NCBI GenBank assembly: GCA_035222895.1
Contig: JAVYIG010000594.1
Span: 308,001 to 372,000 of the forward strand
Reading direction: 5' to 3'
From: Strongylocentrotus droebachiensis
Taxonomy: Eukaryota > Echinodermata > Echinoidea > Camarodonta > Strongylocentrotidae
DNA length: 64,000 nucleotides
Shown here: piece after piece, positions 20,720-30,939 of the stretch
How the letters are laid out: every line of letters begins with the position of its first letter
Numbering within the stretch: the stretch's first letter is position 1
Notes under the pieces: model-generated
The model's input: only the letters and a program-made list of their open reading frames with translations
Database searches by the model: none
What the model was told of the DNA's origin: nothing
Program-made: the position numbers and the translations under genes

Positions 20720-20965
20720 GGCAATTACAACAAAAAAAGAATAATGATAAGTATAATGATATTATTGATAAGAATAATAATACAAATGCTAATAACAATA
20801 ATATAATAATAATAATTATAATAATGAATTATAACAATAATAATAGTAGTGATAATAGTAACTATAATAATAAGCATGATGAGGATGATTATAATAGTTA
20901 TGAATAATGATAATATTATTATGATAATAGTAATAATAATAATGATAATATTAGTTATGACAACA
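20720..20965. repeat. AT-rich (TAA)n/(GATAAT)n simple sequence
   Basis: Impure trinucleotide and hexanucleotide repeat downstream of the mosaic gene's stop codon. Confidence 0.8.
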
Positions 20966-21025
20966 TAGTTTTAAAACATTTCACCATTAAAATGTAGTAG
21001 AAGTCTACATGCTGTAAAACTTCGT

Positions 21026-21169
21026 TTATTCATCTATGCCAAGAACTTCATATCTCATGCCCTGGTGCTCCTGCCAAGTGAGTGGGTGTATTCTGACGTA
21101 TCGAGCAGTGATTGGTCGAGGGAACAGTATTGTCTCGGGAGTGCTGTTATCGTAGTTTGCTGCGTAGAT
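21026..21169 (-). CDS. Mosaic gene last exon: end of discoidin domain 2 and stop
   Basis: Acceptor ...ATCTTCAG, phase 0, 48 codons including TAA. It encodes IYAANYDNST, RPITARYVRIHPLTW and EVLGIDE. The pattern RPITARYVRIHPLTW matches the conserved FA58C C-terminal strand (RYVRIxPxxW), and the domain usually ends 'LRVELxG' at the point where this protein stops (here MRYEVLG). Confidence 0.85.
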   Translation of the reverse strand: MYAANYDNSTPETILFPRPITARYVRIHPLTWQEHQGMRYEVLGIDE

Positions 21170-23521
21170 CTGAAGATTATGAGGAAGAAATGATCATTTT
21201 AAGGACATTGTATTTGTATGAATTTTTCAGTTCACTTTAAAATTGTTTATAACACAATATCTTTCGCGGCATAGGCTGAATTGCAAATGTGTACTCACAA
21301 AGTAAAATAAAATTAGAAATTCAAGTACATGAGTTGTGGAATACACTTGGTAGAATTGGGTAAAAACGATCACCATGTAAGCTGGGTATAAGCATCGGAT
21401 ATGATGACATAAAACATGCACGACGGAATACTTGCGAATAGTCACAACGTCTCCAGGGGGAGGGGTGACCTCTTTTACCAAAATACTTTCTGAATTTGCG
21501 AAATGATCAAGCAAATTCAATTGTGACATTTTTCAATCTCTTGCAGTTTTGCCACAACACACATTAGATAAAACAAAACAATAGATGTAATTCCAATTAA
21601 ACAATCTCGCTGCCCGAATAGGCAACAACAGTGTGAAATTATTAGCAAGATTGTTGAATAAGTGTTTTTGTGTACAGGGAGGGTAGGGGGTAGTAGCATA
21701 TAAGATTCAAAACAACACCAGCAATAAAAGCTGTATGTGAATTGCTACAATTCTACTAATAGGCTGTTCATTATCAACCATCATTAATTTTTTGATGTCG
21801 CATCTACAAACTTTAACAAGTAAGCTGCCATTGCCATGCTTAAAGAAAATGTTAAGGTTTGCAGTTACAAACAGTTCTACAAAAAAAAAATCACATATAA
21901 ATTGCGGCTACGACCCTAAAGACCAAAGGCCCACAGGTGAAACATTAAAAGTCTGATTTCGACCTTTTCCTCTGAATTTTTCGGTTAATTTTTGAAATCT
22001 AATCTCCACTTCCTTTCCTTGTATCTTTCTTCATTCTCTTTCTCGAATTTGCTTCTCGAGCTTTCCTTTTGTATTTGTATTTTTTTGTATATCTTTCTTT
22101 TACCTTCTCCTTATATGTCTGTTCAAATGTTTGTTTTCGTTTTTCTTTTCTTTTCTTTATATTATAAGAGTATAAGATAAGATAAGATAAGATAATTTAT
22201 TGTCATGTACAAAATACATACAATTTGCCTTCGGACATTTAAAGGTGCTATACATGTACATAAATATATAAATATATAAATACAGACAAAATATTTACAT
22301 TTCAACATAACATTTAACAATCATCACAATTTTAAGAAAGGTTGCATTAAAAGAATAAGATAAAAACTGAGGAAAAGGCAGTGCAGTTTAAAAAGCTTGT
22401 TTTGTTTTGTTATTGATCTCGTCCATCCTGAGATGTCCTGAAAATTAAACTTATCTTCTTCAACATATTTTTCAATATTGCACTTGTGTTTATTATCAGC
22501 TGGGTATTTTATGGGCTTTCCTATCACTGTTGTAGTGTATTTTCAATTGCGCCATCATTCGGTGAAGGCGTTCCTATACGCAAGCATCAAAACTAAAAAA
22601 TCACCTGCGCGTCATCAGTTTATGATGCATTATGGGATATGGCTGTTTAGGACATTTTGGTCTCGTAGATGTTATTCCACTGAGATGTCCTGAAAATTTA
22701 ATATCATTTATACAGTCACACATAATTTTGGAAAACCGAGCACAGATAAATATGCCGAAAACGGCGTATAATGCACGATAAATATAGACTCTTTAAAGTT
22801 CAATGCGAGGCAGTCTGTACGAAAGGCATTGGGAAATCTTGCTAAGTTAACATGCACTTTATTTGTGCTTTAGAAAAATGCTGTTGGTTAATTAGTCCTT
22901 TAATGATTCCTCATATAATAAAACTTTATTTTAATGACCAACGCTTCGGAATAGACATAACCAAAGCATAATTCTTTAGGGATTTGGTATCTTTGTCTAC
23001 GATTTCAAAACAAAATCCTGGATTTAGCTCATGCTGCAATCATAGATATAAGCCTTTATGTCAGTCAGGAATCCCATGACTTTTACAAGCCGATCGCCTG
23101 TCTGATTTTCATGATGTTTATGATTGGAATTAGAAATGTCAACAACTGTTTGCCAAACAGCTTTGAACAAAAGTATTGGGGGGAAATGAGTATGTTAAAA
23201 CTGGTCACTCAAAGATTTTAACTTTTTTGACGCACTATATGATCATTTGGAATCGCTAATTTGTTAGGGCTTCACTATTACACCATATCACAGACACTGA
23301 TAACACGTAGGGCTATGCATCTCATATTTTTAAAACTGGAAACATTGTTAAACAACGCCTTTAATATACATCAACAACAGGTCGACGATACAATATTTTC
23401 CGATGCCTTTTGCACACACAGTCTCGCAATGAACGATAACGGCTATATACTGTACATAGTTTAAATGACATGTGCTCAGTTTTCCGAAGTTGGGTCTGAA
23501 AGACATGATTCTAGTACTTAC
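21170..23521 (-). other. Last intron of the mosaic gene
   Basis: About 2.35 kb without coding signal. Includes a T/C-rich patch (22000-22165), a GATAA array (22171-22197) and an interspersed repeat from 22972 to 23365 annotated separately. Open frames seen here have no splice or homology support. Confidence 0.7.
22972..23365 (+). repeat. Interspersed repeat family A, copy 1
   Basis: Starts CTTTAGGGATTTGGTATC. It contains CTGGATTTAGCTCATGCTGC, CCCATGACTTTTACAAGCC and CACCATATCACAGACACTGA and ends near AACAACGCCTTTAA. Related full copies occur at 60715-61042 (same orientation) and 54736-55142 (opposite). Ends of the form CTTTAAAGG/CCTTTAAG suggest short inverted termini, so it may be a MITE. 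Confidence 0.75.
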
Positions 23522-23671
23522 CTTTTGCTCACCACATTGTGGTCCCAAAGCATAAGTCCATGTCACGTTATCCAGCGAATATGATACCTTGACAGAAGTA
23601 ATCCATTGTTCCCACCCCCACCTGCCTTGTACGATAACACCAGTGACGGTAGAGGTCTTTCCAAGATCTAT
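23522..23671 (-). CDS. Mosaic gene exon: middle of discoidin domain 2
   Basis: 150 bp, phase 0-0, acceptor ...GAGTCAG and donor GTAAGT. It encodes IDLGKTSTVTGVIVQGR, WITSVKVSYSLDNVTW and YALGPQCGEQK. The sequence D-L-G-K...V-T-G-V...Q-G-R...W-(I/V)-T-S-(Y/V)-(K/V)-V-x-Y-S is the hallmark core of coagulation factor 5/8 C-type (discoidin) domains. The preceding exon ends K-W-V-K, giving the expected W-V-K-I-D-L-G-K. Confidence 0.9.
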
Positions 23672-24095
23672 CTGACTCATCAATGCATTAATATAAATAG
23701 GACTTAGCAAAAACTTAAACTGATAAATAAATAAATATATATGCATATTATGAAATAACTTTGACAATGCAACAATTTGGCAACTCTGTTGGAAATAAAT
23801 ACACATTTGTAATTAATGCAAGTTAGAGAATGCAGGCGTGTAGCTCTATCAAAGTTTCCCATTGCTGTCCTTCCTTTTGTGATAGGCTTAGAACAACAAT
23901 GCTGTTTAACAACTAGACCAAGAAGACGGGCAAGTAGTTTCGGCGAAAGAAATTACATTGACTGACAGTTTGACAAATGTTAAAGCTTTATTGATCCTTT
24001 GTCGGGGGAGTGGAAGGCAGATGAGTTAAACGATGACAAGCCACGTACCTCAGTTGGATCCTAGCTTCGAGCTTGAATACGTGCCAAGTCGTAAT

Positions 24096-24182
24096 ATATA
24101 TTTATAATATATATATATATATATATACATGTGCGTGTGTGTGTATGCGTGTGTGTGTGTGTATGTGCGTGTGTGTGTTGTG
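24096..24182. repeat. (TA)n(TG)n microsatellite
   Basis: ATATAT tract followed directly by an interrupted GTGTGT tract. Confidence 0.9.
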
Positions 24183-24519
24183 TATGACATGACGACGAAA
24201 ACAAATTTGAAGAAAAAGAGGTTTCATGCTCTAAATCCAATGGTTTTTATAGTTCGCAACTTTCGAAATTTTGAAATTCCATAAAATTCTTTTTAAGTGA
24301 TCCGGATTTAAAAAAAACGGGAAATAAAAATTCTTTAAAGCCCCACTGTCCTACTTGTAGCTACTTGCTCCCTCTATATAGGAAACTTCCCCAATCGGTG
24401 CTTGTTGGTCCCCCATGATACTCTTTTTCTTATGTTAGTTGAGAACTGAGTTAATGAGATAGCCACCTGTCAGTGACCTCGCTGTGTGGTCTAATCCCTT
24501 CTGGCCCAGTAGTATTGAA

Positions 24520-25060
24520 GGTCTTTAAATATACAATGTCCCATTTGCAGGTCAAAAAATGAAAAGGTTGAATTCCATTTGAAAGACAATACTTATTTAG
24601 AACTTCCCTCAAAACGAAAGAGTTTGAAAATGGCTTTTTGTGGGAAAATAACGACCATTAGTTGTCGAATTGACATAAGTGATTGCAATCACCTTACTAA
24701 TAGTCTGATTTTCAGACCCTTATACCGAATGGTCGTACGTGTTGTGCTGCACAAAGATTCAATCAGTTTAATTTTGGCCAATACAAGTAGTGGGTTATTG
24801 ATGTAGACAAATGCTCATGTACCTGTTACAGCTCATTTTATATATGTCATTACCAAATTAAAAAAGATGACAGTTAGTCACCCAATAGTGTCTGACAGGG
24901 AAGTCTAGAAAGTAAACAGGTTTCCTTGAATAAATTGAATACTAGGACACTGCTAACGTTTCACAGATAGGACATACATATTTAAACATATTCATGATTC
25001 CTGCAAAGCTCTATACAATTAGATGTTGGCTGCAAAAGGGACATAATATATGTAATAGAG
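24520..25060 (+). repeat. ~540-bp inverted repeat, right arm
   Basis: Inverted partner of 19330-19870. It carries the short open frame KITTISCRIDISD in the plus orientation; in the left arm the matching frame is on the minus strand. Divergence is moderate (frame ends differ), so this is not a recent copy. Confidence 0.8.
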
Positions 25061-25329
25061 GGTTTCCAACTGTCCAAGGCAATGCGATTTCTTTTAATTA
25101 GAAGTAGGTAGCTAATTACCAAGTAAATAATTGCTTTCAAAGCAGTAGGGCGAGGTAATATAAATCATCAATGATTAATACCATCTTTATGGTTCGAGTG
25201 AGGGTTTCATTTGGACTTTAGGTTAGCGTTAATATTGGAGTTAGATATGCTAGAATTTAGGAAGAGCGGCATTTATGCTGAAGTGGCTTTCCGGGGGACC
25301 ACTATTATAATTAGTGTTATCGGACTCAC

Positions 25330-25544
25330 CTTGACCCATTTATCCATGTCATTATCCTTGGCAACCCATCCTGCCTTTTCGTGTAGAGCAACTCCGCCGT
25401 TCAATCTTCCATCTGATGCAGTGTAAAGATAATCAAAATCGGACGAGGAGGTGAGACTAGAGTCAGGGATTCGTCCATCTTCCACTCCCATTCCCTCCCC
25501 TCGGATAGGACGTGAACAGCTTACCTCTTCATGGTTCATCGCAG
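25330..25544 (-). CDS. Mosaic gene exon: start of discoidin domain 2
   Basis: 215 bp, entering in phase 1 (acceptor ...TTGTCTTCAG) and leaving in phase 0 (donor GTGAGT). It encodes NHEEVSCSRPIRGEGMGVED, GRIPDSSLTSSSDFDYLY, DGRLNGGVALHEKAGWVA and DMDKWVK. C-x-x-P-(I/L)-G-(M)-x-x-G-x-I-x-D-x-(S/Q)-(I/L)-(S/T)-(A/S)-S is the conserved FA58C opening, with first cysteine and 'IPDSSLTSSS'. Confidence 0.9.
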
Positions 25545-26354
25545 CTGAAGACAACAAACGTACAGACAAACTTTGTCAGTGTATAAAAGAGATCTATTAG
25601 GTCTTTTTTTGTTTAGAAATTAGTTGCTAAAAGAGTTTTCAGAAAACCAAAACTTGTTAAACTCATTTTAGTTCAACTACTGCGAAACACACTACAGGCG
25701 TGCATAATAGCAAACTGGTAATGAACACAAGTGAACTTTTAGAATACCACCTCTTAACAACAGAACGAACAAGAAAATACGAATGGCCCCAAGTTTTGAG
25801 TCGTTTTGGAGTCGATTTGATGATTAGCCCCAGGTATTAGCGTCGTCAGTGCCGTTCTCGTCAATCGAATCCTCAATTTTCGAATCTCCAGCCGATTATT
25901 TAAACCGTTCGATTACATCACCTACATGGATACTAAGTGACGTAGTGCGGTGGATAAGCCCCCGGACAGAAGATGACAGGGTCCACAGTTCGATACCCTG
26001 CCTGACACAAGTGTCTTATTAGCAAAACATTAATCTATACATTCCCAAGTGTGAATGGGTACCTGATATTTTTTAGCGCTAGTTACTCTGGTGTATCAGG
26101 TCAGCTATAACAAGGGTAATAATAGCTAGCGCCGTGAGCGTCACAGCGTTACATGACGGGTAGGATCGCTTAAAAAAGTGATACGTCGTTGTTTAAGTGG
26201 CCCAAACATGTGGATCAATGTGTGCAACACTTTATAACTGCAAGGAAAGGCGCTTCATCAAATACCTTTTGATTTGGCTAGAATAAGGAGACATTATTAT
26301 TATTCCAATCCTTCTTTTGCTCCTGGGTCTTTTTAAGGATGCAGCCTTACCCAC
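25545..26354 (-). other. Intron between the two discoidin domains
   Basis: About 810 bp; contains a tRNA-derived SINE-like sequence (25930-26165, annotated separately). No exon seen. Confidence 0.65.
25930..26165 (+). repeat. tRNA-derived SINE
   Basis: GACGTAGTGCGGTGGATAAG resembles a pol III A box and CAGTTCGATACCCTGCC a B box, about 40 bp apart as in a tRNA. A non-tRNA body follows with GTGTGAATGGGTACCTGAT and a region of AGCGCTAG/CTAGCGC. Inserted in the sense opposite to the host gene. The family name is unknown to me. Confidence 0.6.
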
Positions 26355-26511
26355 CTAATAAGTCATTGAGAGGTCCATAGCCAGTGAGTTCTAGCCTGAG
26401 GGCCCGGTGTACATGGGCCGTCTTTGGATGGATACGAAAAAATCGGCATTCGATCGGCCTACAGATGGTGTGCACCACAAGACTATTTGGGTCGTAGTTT
26501 CCTGTGTAGAC
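26355..26511 (-). CDS. Mosaic gene exon: end of discoidin domain 1
   Basis: 157 bp, phase 0 in (acceptor ...TCGTTTAG), phase 1 out (donor GTGGGT). It encodes VYTGNYDPNSLVVHTICRPI, FFRIHPKT and ALRLELTGYG. 'TGNYD', 'RPI', '(Y/F)(V/F)RIHPKT' and 'LR(L/V)EL' are the standard C-terminal FA58C signature. A downstream alternative donor (GTAAGG, 4 bp on) would shift phase and is disfavoured because the next exon enters in phase 1. Confidence 0.9.
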
Positions 26512-27623
26512 CTAAACGAGATAATACAACCAAAAGATAATGAGATCAACTTGAGTTTGAAGTGTTGAATTTCAAATATCTAATGATCAAACCAATTATG
26601 TTCCTTTTGAAATGGTTGGTTGACACAATTTTTTATAATAAAATGTCATTTTAAGTGAACGAATAATCAAAACTTGCATAAGTTTTCTTTAAGTTTGCTT
26701 TCTTTAATTTAGATTCTCATCACGTCATATGTTTTCTCTTTTTCGCCATAGTATTAGACAGTTAGGTTTTTATACTTAAACGTAAACACGGCCATTTGTG
26801 ATCAGGACACATTTAATGTTTCCCACAAGATTTAGAAAAAAACATGTTGTTGTTTCTTTCAGTTAGATTTAAATGGGGCCTGCACATTTCTACTACTTTT
26901 TTTAAACTTCAGCCGTACAAAGCCTATTTTCTGTGTAATTTTCTGCGTTTCTGGGTAATATCTTTCGCGTCACACCCCATCTCTCTCTCTCCCTCTCTCT
27001 CTCTTTCTCTCTAAAATAATAAGTTGATATGAGGGTGGAGCAATAAACATCCAATAACGAAGTCGATTCTGGGGGATGTCATTTATGAATATGTTATATT
27101 TACACTCAGTGTCGTGGCTGTATGGGGGCACACGGGGGAGCACGTGCCCCTTCGAATTACGAAGAAAAAAGAAAAAGATGCAAATTATAAAAAGAGGTGT
27201 TATAGCGAATAGAAAAATAGGAAAAGGATGTGGAACGTAGACAATAGTACCACATCCTAAGCAGTGGCCTTGTAACTCAGCATATCATTTTCCCCAATTA
27301 GACCGGTGCCCCCCCCCCCCCCACCTCCCCAATTATGCCAGCGACCCTCAATATATGGGCTCACACTTCGCCACTGATTATAATCATTTATTTCATTGAG
27401 ATTTAAACTCTTTATATGCCACACAAATAATCTTCCTGTGTCACATTGCATTTATCATTGGATAGACATACCGAAGGCTTCATGATTATTTTAATTGTTT
27501 CTTGGGCAAGACCTATACCGGTTTTGGAATGTTGTTATTGGAGCTAATCACGATCGGACAAGGGTAATTTTGCAAACCCGCTGTGTTGCAGAGAGGCCAA
27601 GAAAGCAAACCAAGTGTTAATAC
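26512..27623 (-). other. Intron inside discoidin domain 1
   Basis: About 1.1 kb: CT simple repeat at 26978-27012, and a C/G-run-bearing MITE-like block at 27107-27376. No exon seen. Confidence 0.65.
27107..27376. mobile_element. C-rich MITE-like block
   Basis: Starts CAGTGTCGTGGCTG and ends (reverse complement) CAGTGGCGAAGTG; G-rich left and C-rich right sub-termini as in the hAT-like MITEs elsewhere in the window. No target-site duplication is visible, so assignment is tentative. Confidence 0.5.
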
Positions 27624-27958
27624 CTTGACCGTGTTGGTGTTGGTATCCTGATAGTAGGTCCAAGATGCTCCGTCCATACTGGAAGAAACTATGTACGATG
27701 TCACCCACTGTTCTGGACTATCTGCTCTGCCTTGCGTCATGATGGCACTGATGACAAAGACGGAGTCGAAGTTGATCTGAAGCCAGGGGTCTTCGTCAGC
27801 CACATCGGGGAGCCACGCAGAAGGACTGTTCAGACGTGCGTTTGGTCCACCCAACGTATCATTATACCTACTCGAGATTGAAATAGCGCTGTTGGGAACC
27901 TTTCTAGAACCGCTTTCTAGACCGACTGGGCTACCTCGAGGTGTGCTACACAGGTTCA
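27624..27958 (-). CDS. Mosaic gene exon: start and core of discoidin domain 1
   Basis: 335 bp, phase 1 in (acceptor ...TTTCAACAG), phase 0 out (donor GTATTA). It encodes VNLCSTPRGSPVGLESGSRK, VPNSAISISS, GPNARLNSPSAWLPD, DPWLQINFDSVFVISAIMTQ, GRADSPEQWVTSYIVSSSMD and ASWTYYQD. 'NSAISISSRYN', 'ARLN...AW.P', 'WLQI.FDS..VISAIMTQGR' and 'QWVTSY.V..S.DG..W' are textbook FA58C. It joins the SRCR-like exon directly in frame. Confidence 0.95.
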
Positions 27959-30164
27959 CTGTTGAAAAACAATCACAGCTCTTAAAACTCACAGACAGAT
28001 TTTGTTAATGGACCACGAAACTATTACCTTACCAGTAAGGCTAAATCAGCATTCATAGCCATACGCATTTGGAAGTTCTAGCACTTGTACGTTAGGAGAC
28101 ATGTGAATCTTGTAATGATTTTTTTTTTACAACTACCTGTCCCAGTTAATCCGAACGCTTTACCTAACCCCAAAATTGGTACTCAATATCACCTAAAACC
28201 CAATTACAGCCGTATCCTTAACCCTATGGCCCGTATACTACTAAATCTTAAACATTTACACAAAATTAACATGGAAAGTTAATGTGGGATCTCAGTTTTC
28301 TATTGTTAAACGTGATCTCAGGCACAGGGTCGTGCTTTTGAAGAATATGGTACTATATCTTTGACAAATTGAAGCCATGAACAATTATCGCCCAAGCAAA
28401 TGTCTCAGAATCCCTGTAAATTATATTACGAACCTAATTTGAACAATTTGTGCCGAATACCGAAGATGTTTTAGGTGGAGAGTCTCAACTAATGATAATT
28501 AATACAAACACATGGCAATTTATTAAGGATGTACAATAAAACAAACAGAGTGTCTTGATTCTCTAATGTCTGACGCTTCAAAACTACACAGAAGAGTTTT
28601 TTAGATTAGAGAGCTTAAGAGAGGTTTGTAATGCGTAGCTAGCTAATTCCTTTAATTTACCAGCACAGAAAATGAATGTGCGGTTGTAAATAATGTCAAA
28701 GTCTTTTTGAATTTCCATGGTTTCAACAAAACGAATTTCTTTAGAAATAGTTTTGACGAATCCCAAATAAATTACTTTTATATTAAAAGGGTATTTCAAC
28801 ACCTTTTCGTCAATCAGATTTTTTTAATAGGTCATTAAATAGCACTTTAAACTTTAAACTTTAACTTATGTGTATTTGACTTTCTTTCTTAAATTACTTT
28901 ATGGTCGTATGCCCACAATTATACAATTTCCACACAACTGCGCCAGGAGTGTCATTTTTGACAGACATGGCGCATTATAAATGTTTACTATTATTATTAT
29001 TATTAAGAGAAATGAATCTTGTCAATCTTATTTTAAACTTCGTTCAATTTATTATCTATAGAAACTATATTAAAGAATGTTTTTTAAGTGAAAAGCACAG
29101 GATATATGCTTTATATTTGATAACAGAATTAAAGGTAGAAATTCGCACCTATCTCAATATGAAATGTAATCAAAAGAAATTCGACACAAACGAAGTTACA
29201 CAAATGTTTTCATCTTATTTAGAGATTATGTCATATTAGTTTCATGCTTTGAACTATATATGATATATTACAATTGCATGAATTCTGTATATATACACTG
29301 TTGTAAACAGCTGTTATTTTATGATATGAACAAATAAAATCCCTCGAAAGAGGATAAATAGAAGGAAAAATGAACATGACGGAACCGCTGCACTTGATGT
29401 CGGTCTCCTTGGTGGGATTAAGCCCCCGTCACACCAAACTAGTTCTCACTACGTTTTGGAACCGTCCTAGAAAATCGTAAAACGGATTGTGGTCGGAGTA
29501 GAATATGTAAATAATGTCTATAATACGACCCGTAGTTCGTTCATAAACAGTCCTCAATACGTCCATCTCGTCTGTACCCCGTGCACAGTCAGTTCATATC
29601 AAGTTCAGATCGGTTAAATTTGCCATTTCCAGGCAGTTCAAGCCAGTCCGTAGCCAGTTTATACCCGTTATTTACTAGTTCTAACTCGTTCCCAATACGA
29701 CCAAACTCATTCTAACAAGTTCAGAGACCGTTCAGCTCGTCCTCATCGCGTTCGAACGCGCTCCTTAAGGGTGTGGAAGCGCGTCCTGGCTCAAGGGTTA
29801 TAAAACCCCAGCGCGTTCTTGCCATTCCGTATTCCCGTTCAACTTCAACGGTTCAAGCTGTGCATATCAAGACATTCAAGTGAACGATCTGTTTAAGAAT
29901 ATTCATGGACGGGCTCCTCGTTTAAGTACGTTGTCACTCCGTCTAATTGCAGGACGGGAACAATTTTGAACAGGCTCAAAGTTCTAGAGCACTCGCCCGT
30001 AAAGCCAGCCTAAGCCCGTCGATGAAGTTCTTAAACAGATCGTACACAGTTGCCACTACGTTCAACTCCGTTCGTACACAGTTTGAGCCCGTTTGGCAAC
30101 ATTTTCCAGAACGTATTGAGAACTAGTTCGGTGTGATGGTGGCTTTAGGATATAGAGCACTTAC
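27959..30164 (-). other. Intron between the SRCR-like exon and discoidin domain 1
   Basis: About 2.2 kb, AT-rich in 28080-29360, with a PIF/Harbinger-like element at 29421-30144. A 27-bp candidate exon at about 29383-29409 (reading E-T-D-I-K-C-S-G-S in one frame) is suggestive of the middle of an SRCR domain, but its frame does not fit the flanking phases, so it is not included. Nothing else resembling the missing SRCR half is seen. Confidence 0.6.
29421..30144. mobile_element. PIF/Harbinger-like MITE, copy 1 (724 bp)
   Basis: It starts AGCCCCCGTCACACCAAACT and ends, reverse-complemented, AGCCACCATCACACCGAACT. Flanked by TTA on both sides (29418-29420 and 30145-30147), the preferred 3-bp target of PIF/Harbinger transposons. 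The interior consists of many diverged inverted GTTC/GAAC-rich segments. It ends 18 bp before the splice donor side of the SRCR-like exon. Confidence 0.85.
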
Positions 30165-30323
30165 CTTCATATCCTAGATACTTGCAGACCAACCGTGAAG
30201 CGTTCCTGGACCAGTTGAATTGATGGATTAACATGTAGGTTGTAGGGCGAGAACGAGATGTGATAACTACTCTTCCTTCACTTTTACTTCCACCGACTAG
30301 TCTCACGGACTGGACGAAGGAGT
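30165..30323 (-). CDS. Mosaic gene exon: SRCR-like half domain
   Basis: 159 bp, phase 1-1, acceptor ...CATGAAG, donor GTAAGT. It encodes DSFVQSVRLVGGSKSEGRVV, ...FNWSRNASRLVCKYLGYE. VRLVGG-x3-EGRV and A-x2-VC-x2-LGY are the two conserved blocks of the N-terminal half of SRCR domains. The usual WGTVCDDGW segment between them is replaced by a divergent, cysteine-free stretch, and the C-terminal half (with DDV.C and final cysteines) is not found. So the fold may be incomplete or completed by an unseen exon. The acceptor has a weak polypyrimidine tract. Confidence 0.65.
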
Positions 30324-30479
30324 CTTCATGCAATGAATTGAGCCAAAATACAAAACGTAATGATCCTGTTCCAAAATATCAGCACCGACAAAGGGTCGAT
30401 CCCCGGACCATTCATATGAGAGTTATTGAAACGAGCCTTCACCAATATTAAATTATACCACCCCGAACCACAATACCCC

Positions 30480-30830
30480 CCCCCCTAATTAAAAAAAAAC
30501 TAAAACAATATCTCTTGAACTTATTTTTTTATTAATTCAGAGGTTTTTGTTGTGGAGTTAGTCCCCGGTGTCCCCCTCTCTTTTTCTCTTTCTATCTCTC
30601 TGCCTCTGTCCTGCCCTCTGTCTCCCTGTCTCTCCCTCTGTCTCTCAATCGCTCACTCTGTTGTCTTTCTTTCTCTTTCTCTGTCTCTGTCTCTGCCTCT
30701 GTTTCGATTTGCCTATATGTCGCTGTGTGTGTGTGTGTGTGTGTATGTGTCTCTCTCTCTCTCTCTCTCTCTCTGTCTATATCACCGTTTCTTTGATCTC
30801 TCCCTTTCTCATGTAAATAGTTTCCTCCTC
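30480..30830. repeat. C-run and (CT)n/(TG)n microsatellites in an intron
   Basis: C-run near 30476-30485, then CT-rich simple sequence interrupted by (GT)n at 30725-30745. Produces long spurious frames on both strands. Confidence 0.9.
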
Positions 30831-30834
30831 TTAC

Positions 30835-30939
30835 CGTTCTCGCATCTGTCTCCACGGTAGCTATCCAGGCAAGTGCAGTTAAATCCCTCATCCGTTTCCT
30901 CACAGGTTCCTCCATGTTGACAGGGGTTCGAAACACACG
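30835..30939 (-). CDS. Mosaic gene exon: EGF-like domain 2
   Basis: 105 bp, phase 1-1, acceptor ...GTAATTTCAG, donor GTAAGA. It encodes [20 protein letters not shown] followed by [14 protein letters not shown]. The six cysteines follow C-x4-C-x5-C-x8-C-x-C-x8-C with the GF-x-C-x-C and Y-x-G-x-x-C hallmarks. No consensus calcium-binding D-x-(D/N)-E-C start, so probably non-calcium-binding. Confidence 0.9.

Larger units (their letters stand above)
23672..25329 (-). other. Intron within discoidin domain 2
   Basis: About 1.66 kb containing (TA)n/(TG)n microsatellite (24095-24182) and the right arm of the 540-bp inverted repeat (24520-25060). No exon seen. Confidence 0.7.

Noticed and set aside
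24579..24806. 75-codon plus-strand frame as an independent gene
   Set aside because: It is one arm of an inverted repeat whose other arm (19521-19760) has a related but differently ending frame; no splice or start conservation.
29383..29409. 27-bp candidate exon reading E-T-D-I-K-C-S-G-S, possibly the missing SRCR middle
   Set aside because: In the SRCR-like frame it would need phase 0 borders, but neighbouring exons end and begin in phase 1; in the compatible phase it reads D-R-H-Q-V-Q-R-F without SRCR features.
30552..30936. Long frames over CT/GT simple sequence
   Set aside because: Microsatellite artefact; only the EGF-like exon at 30835-30939 on the minus strand is real.
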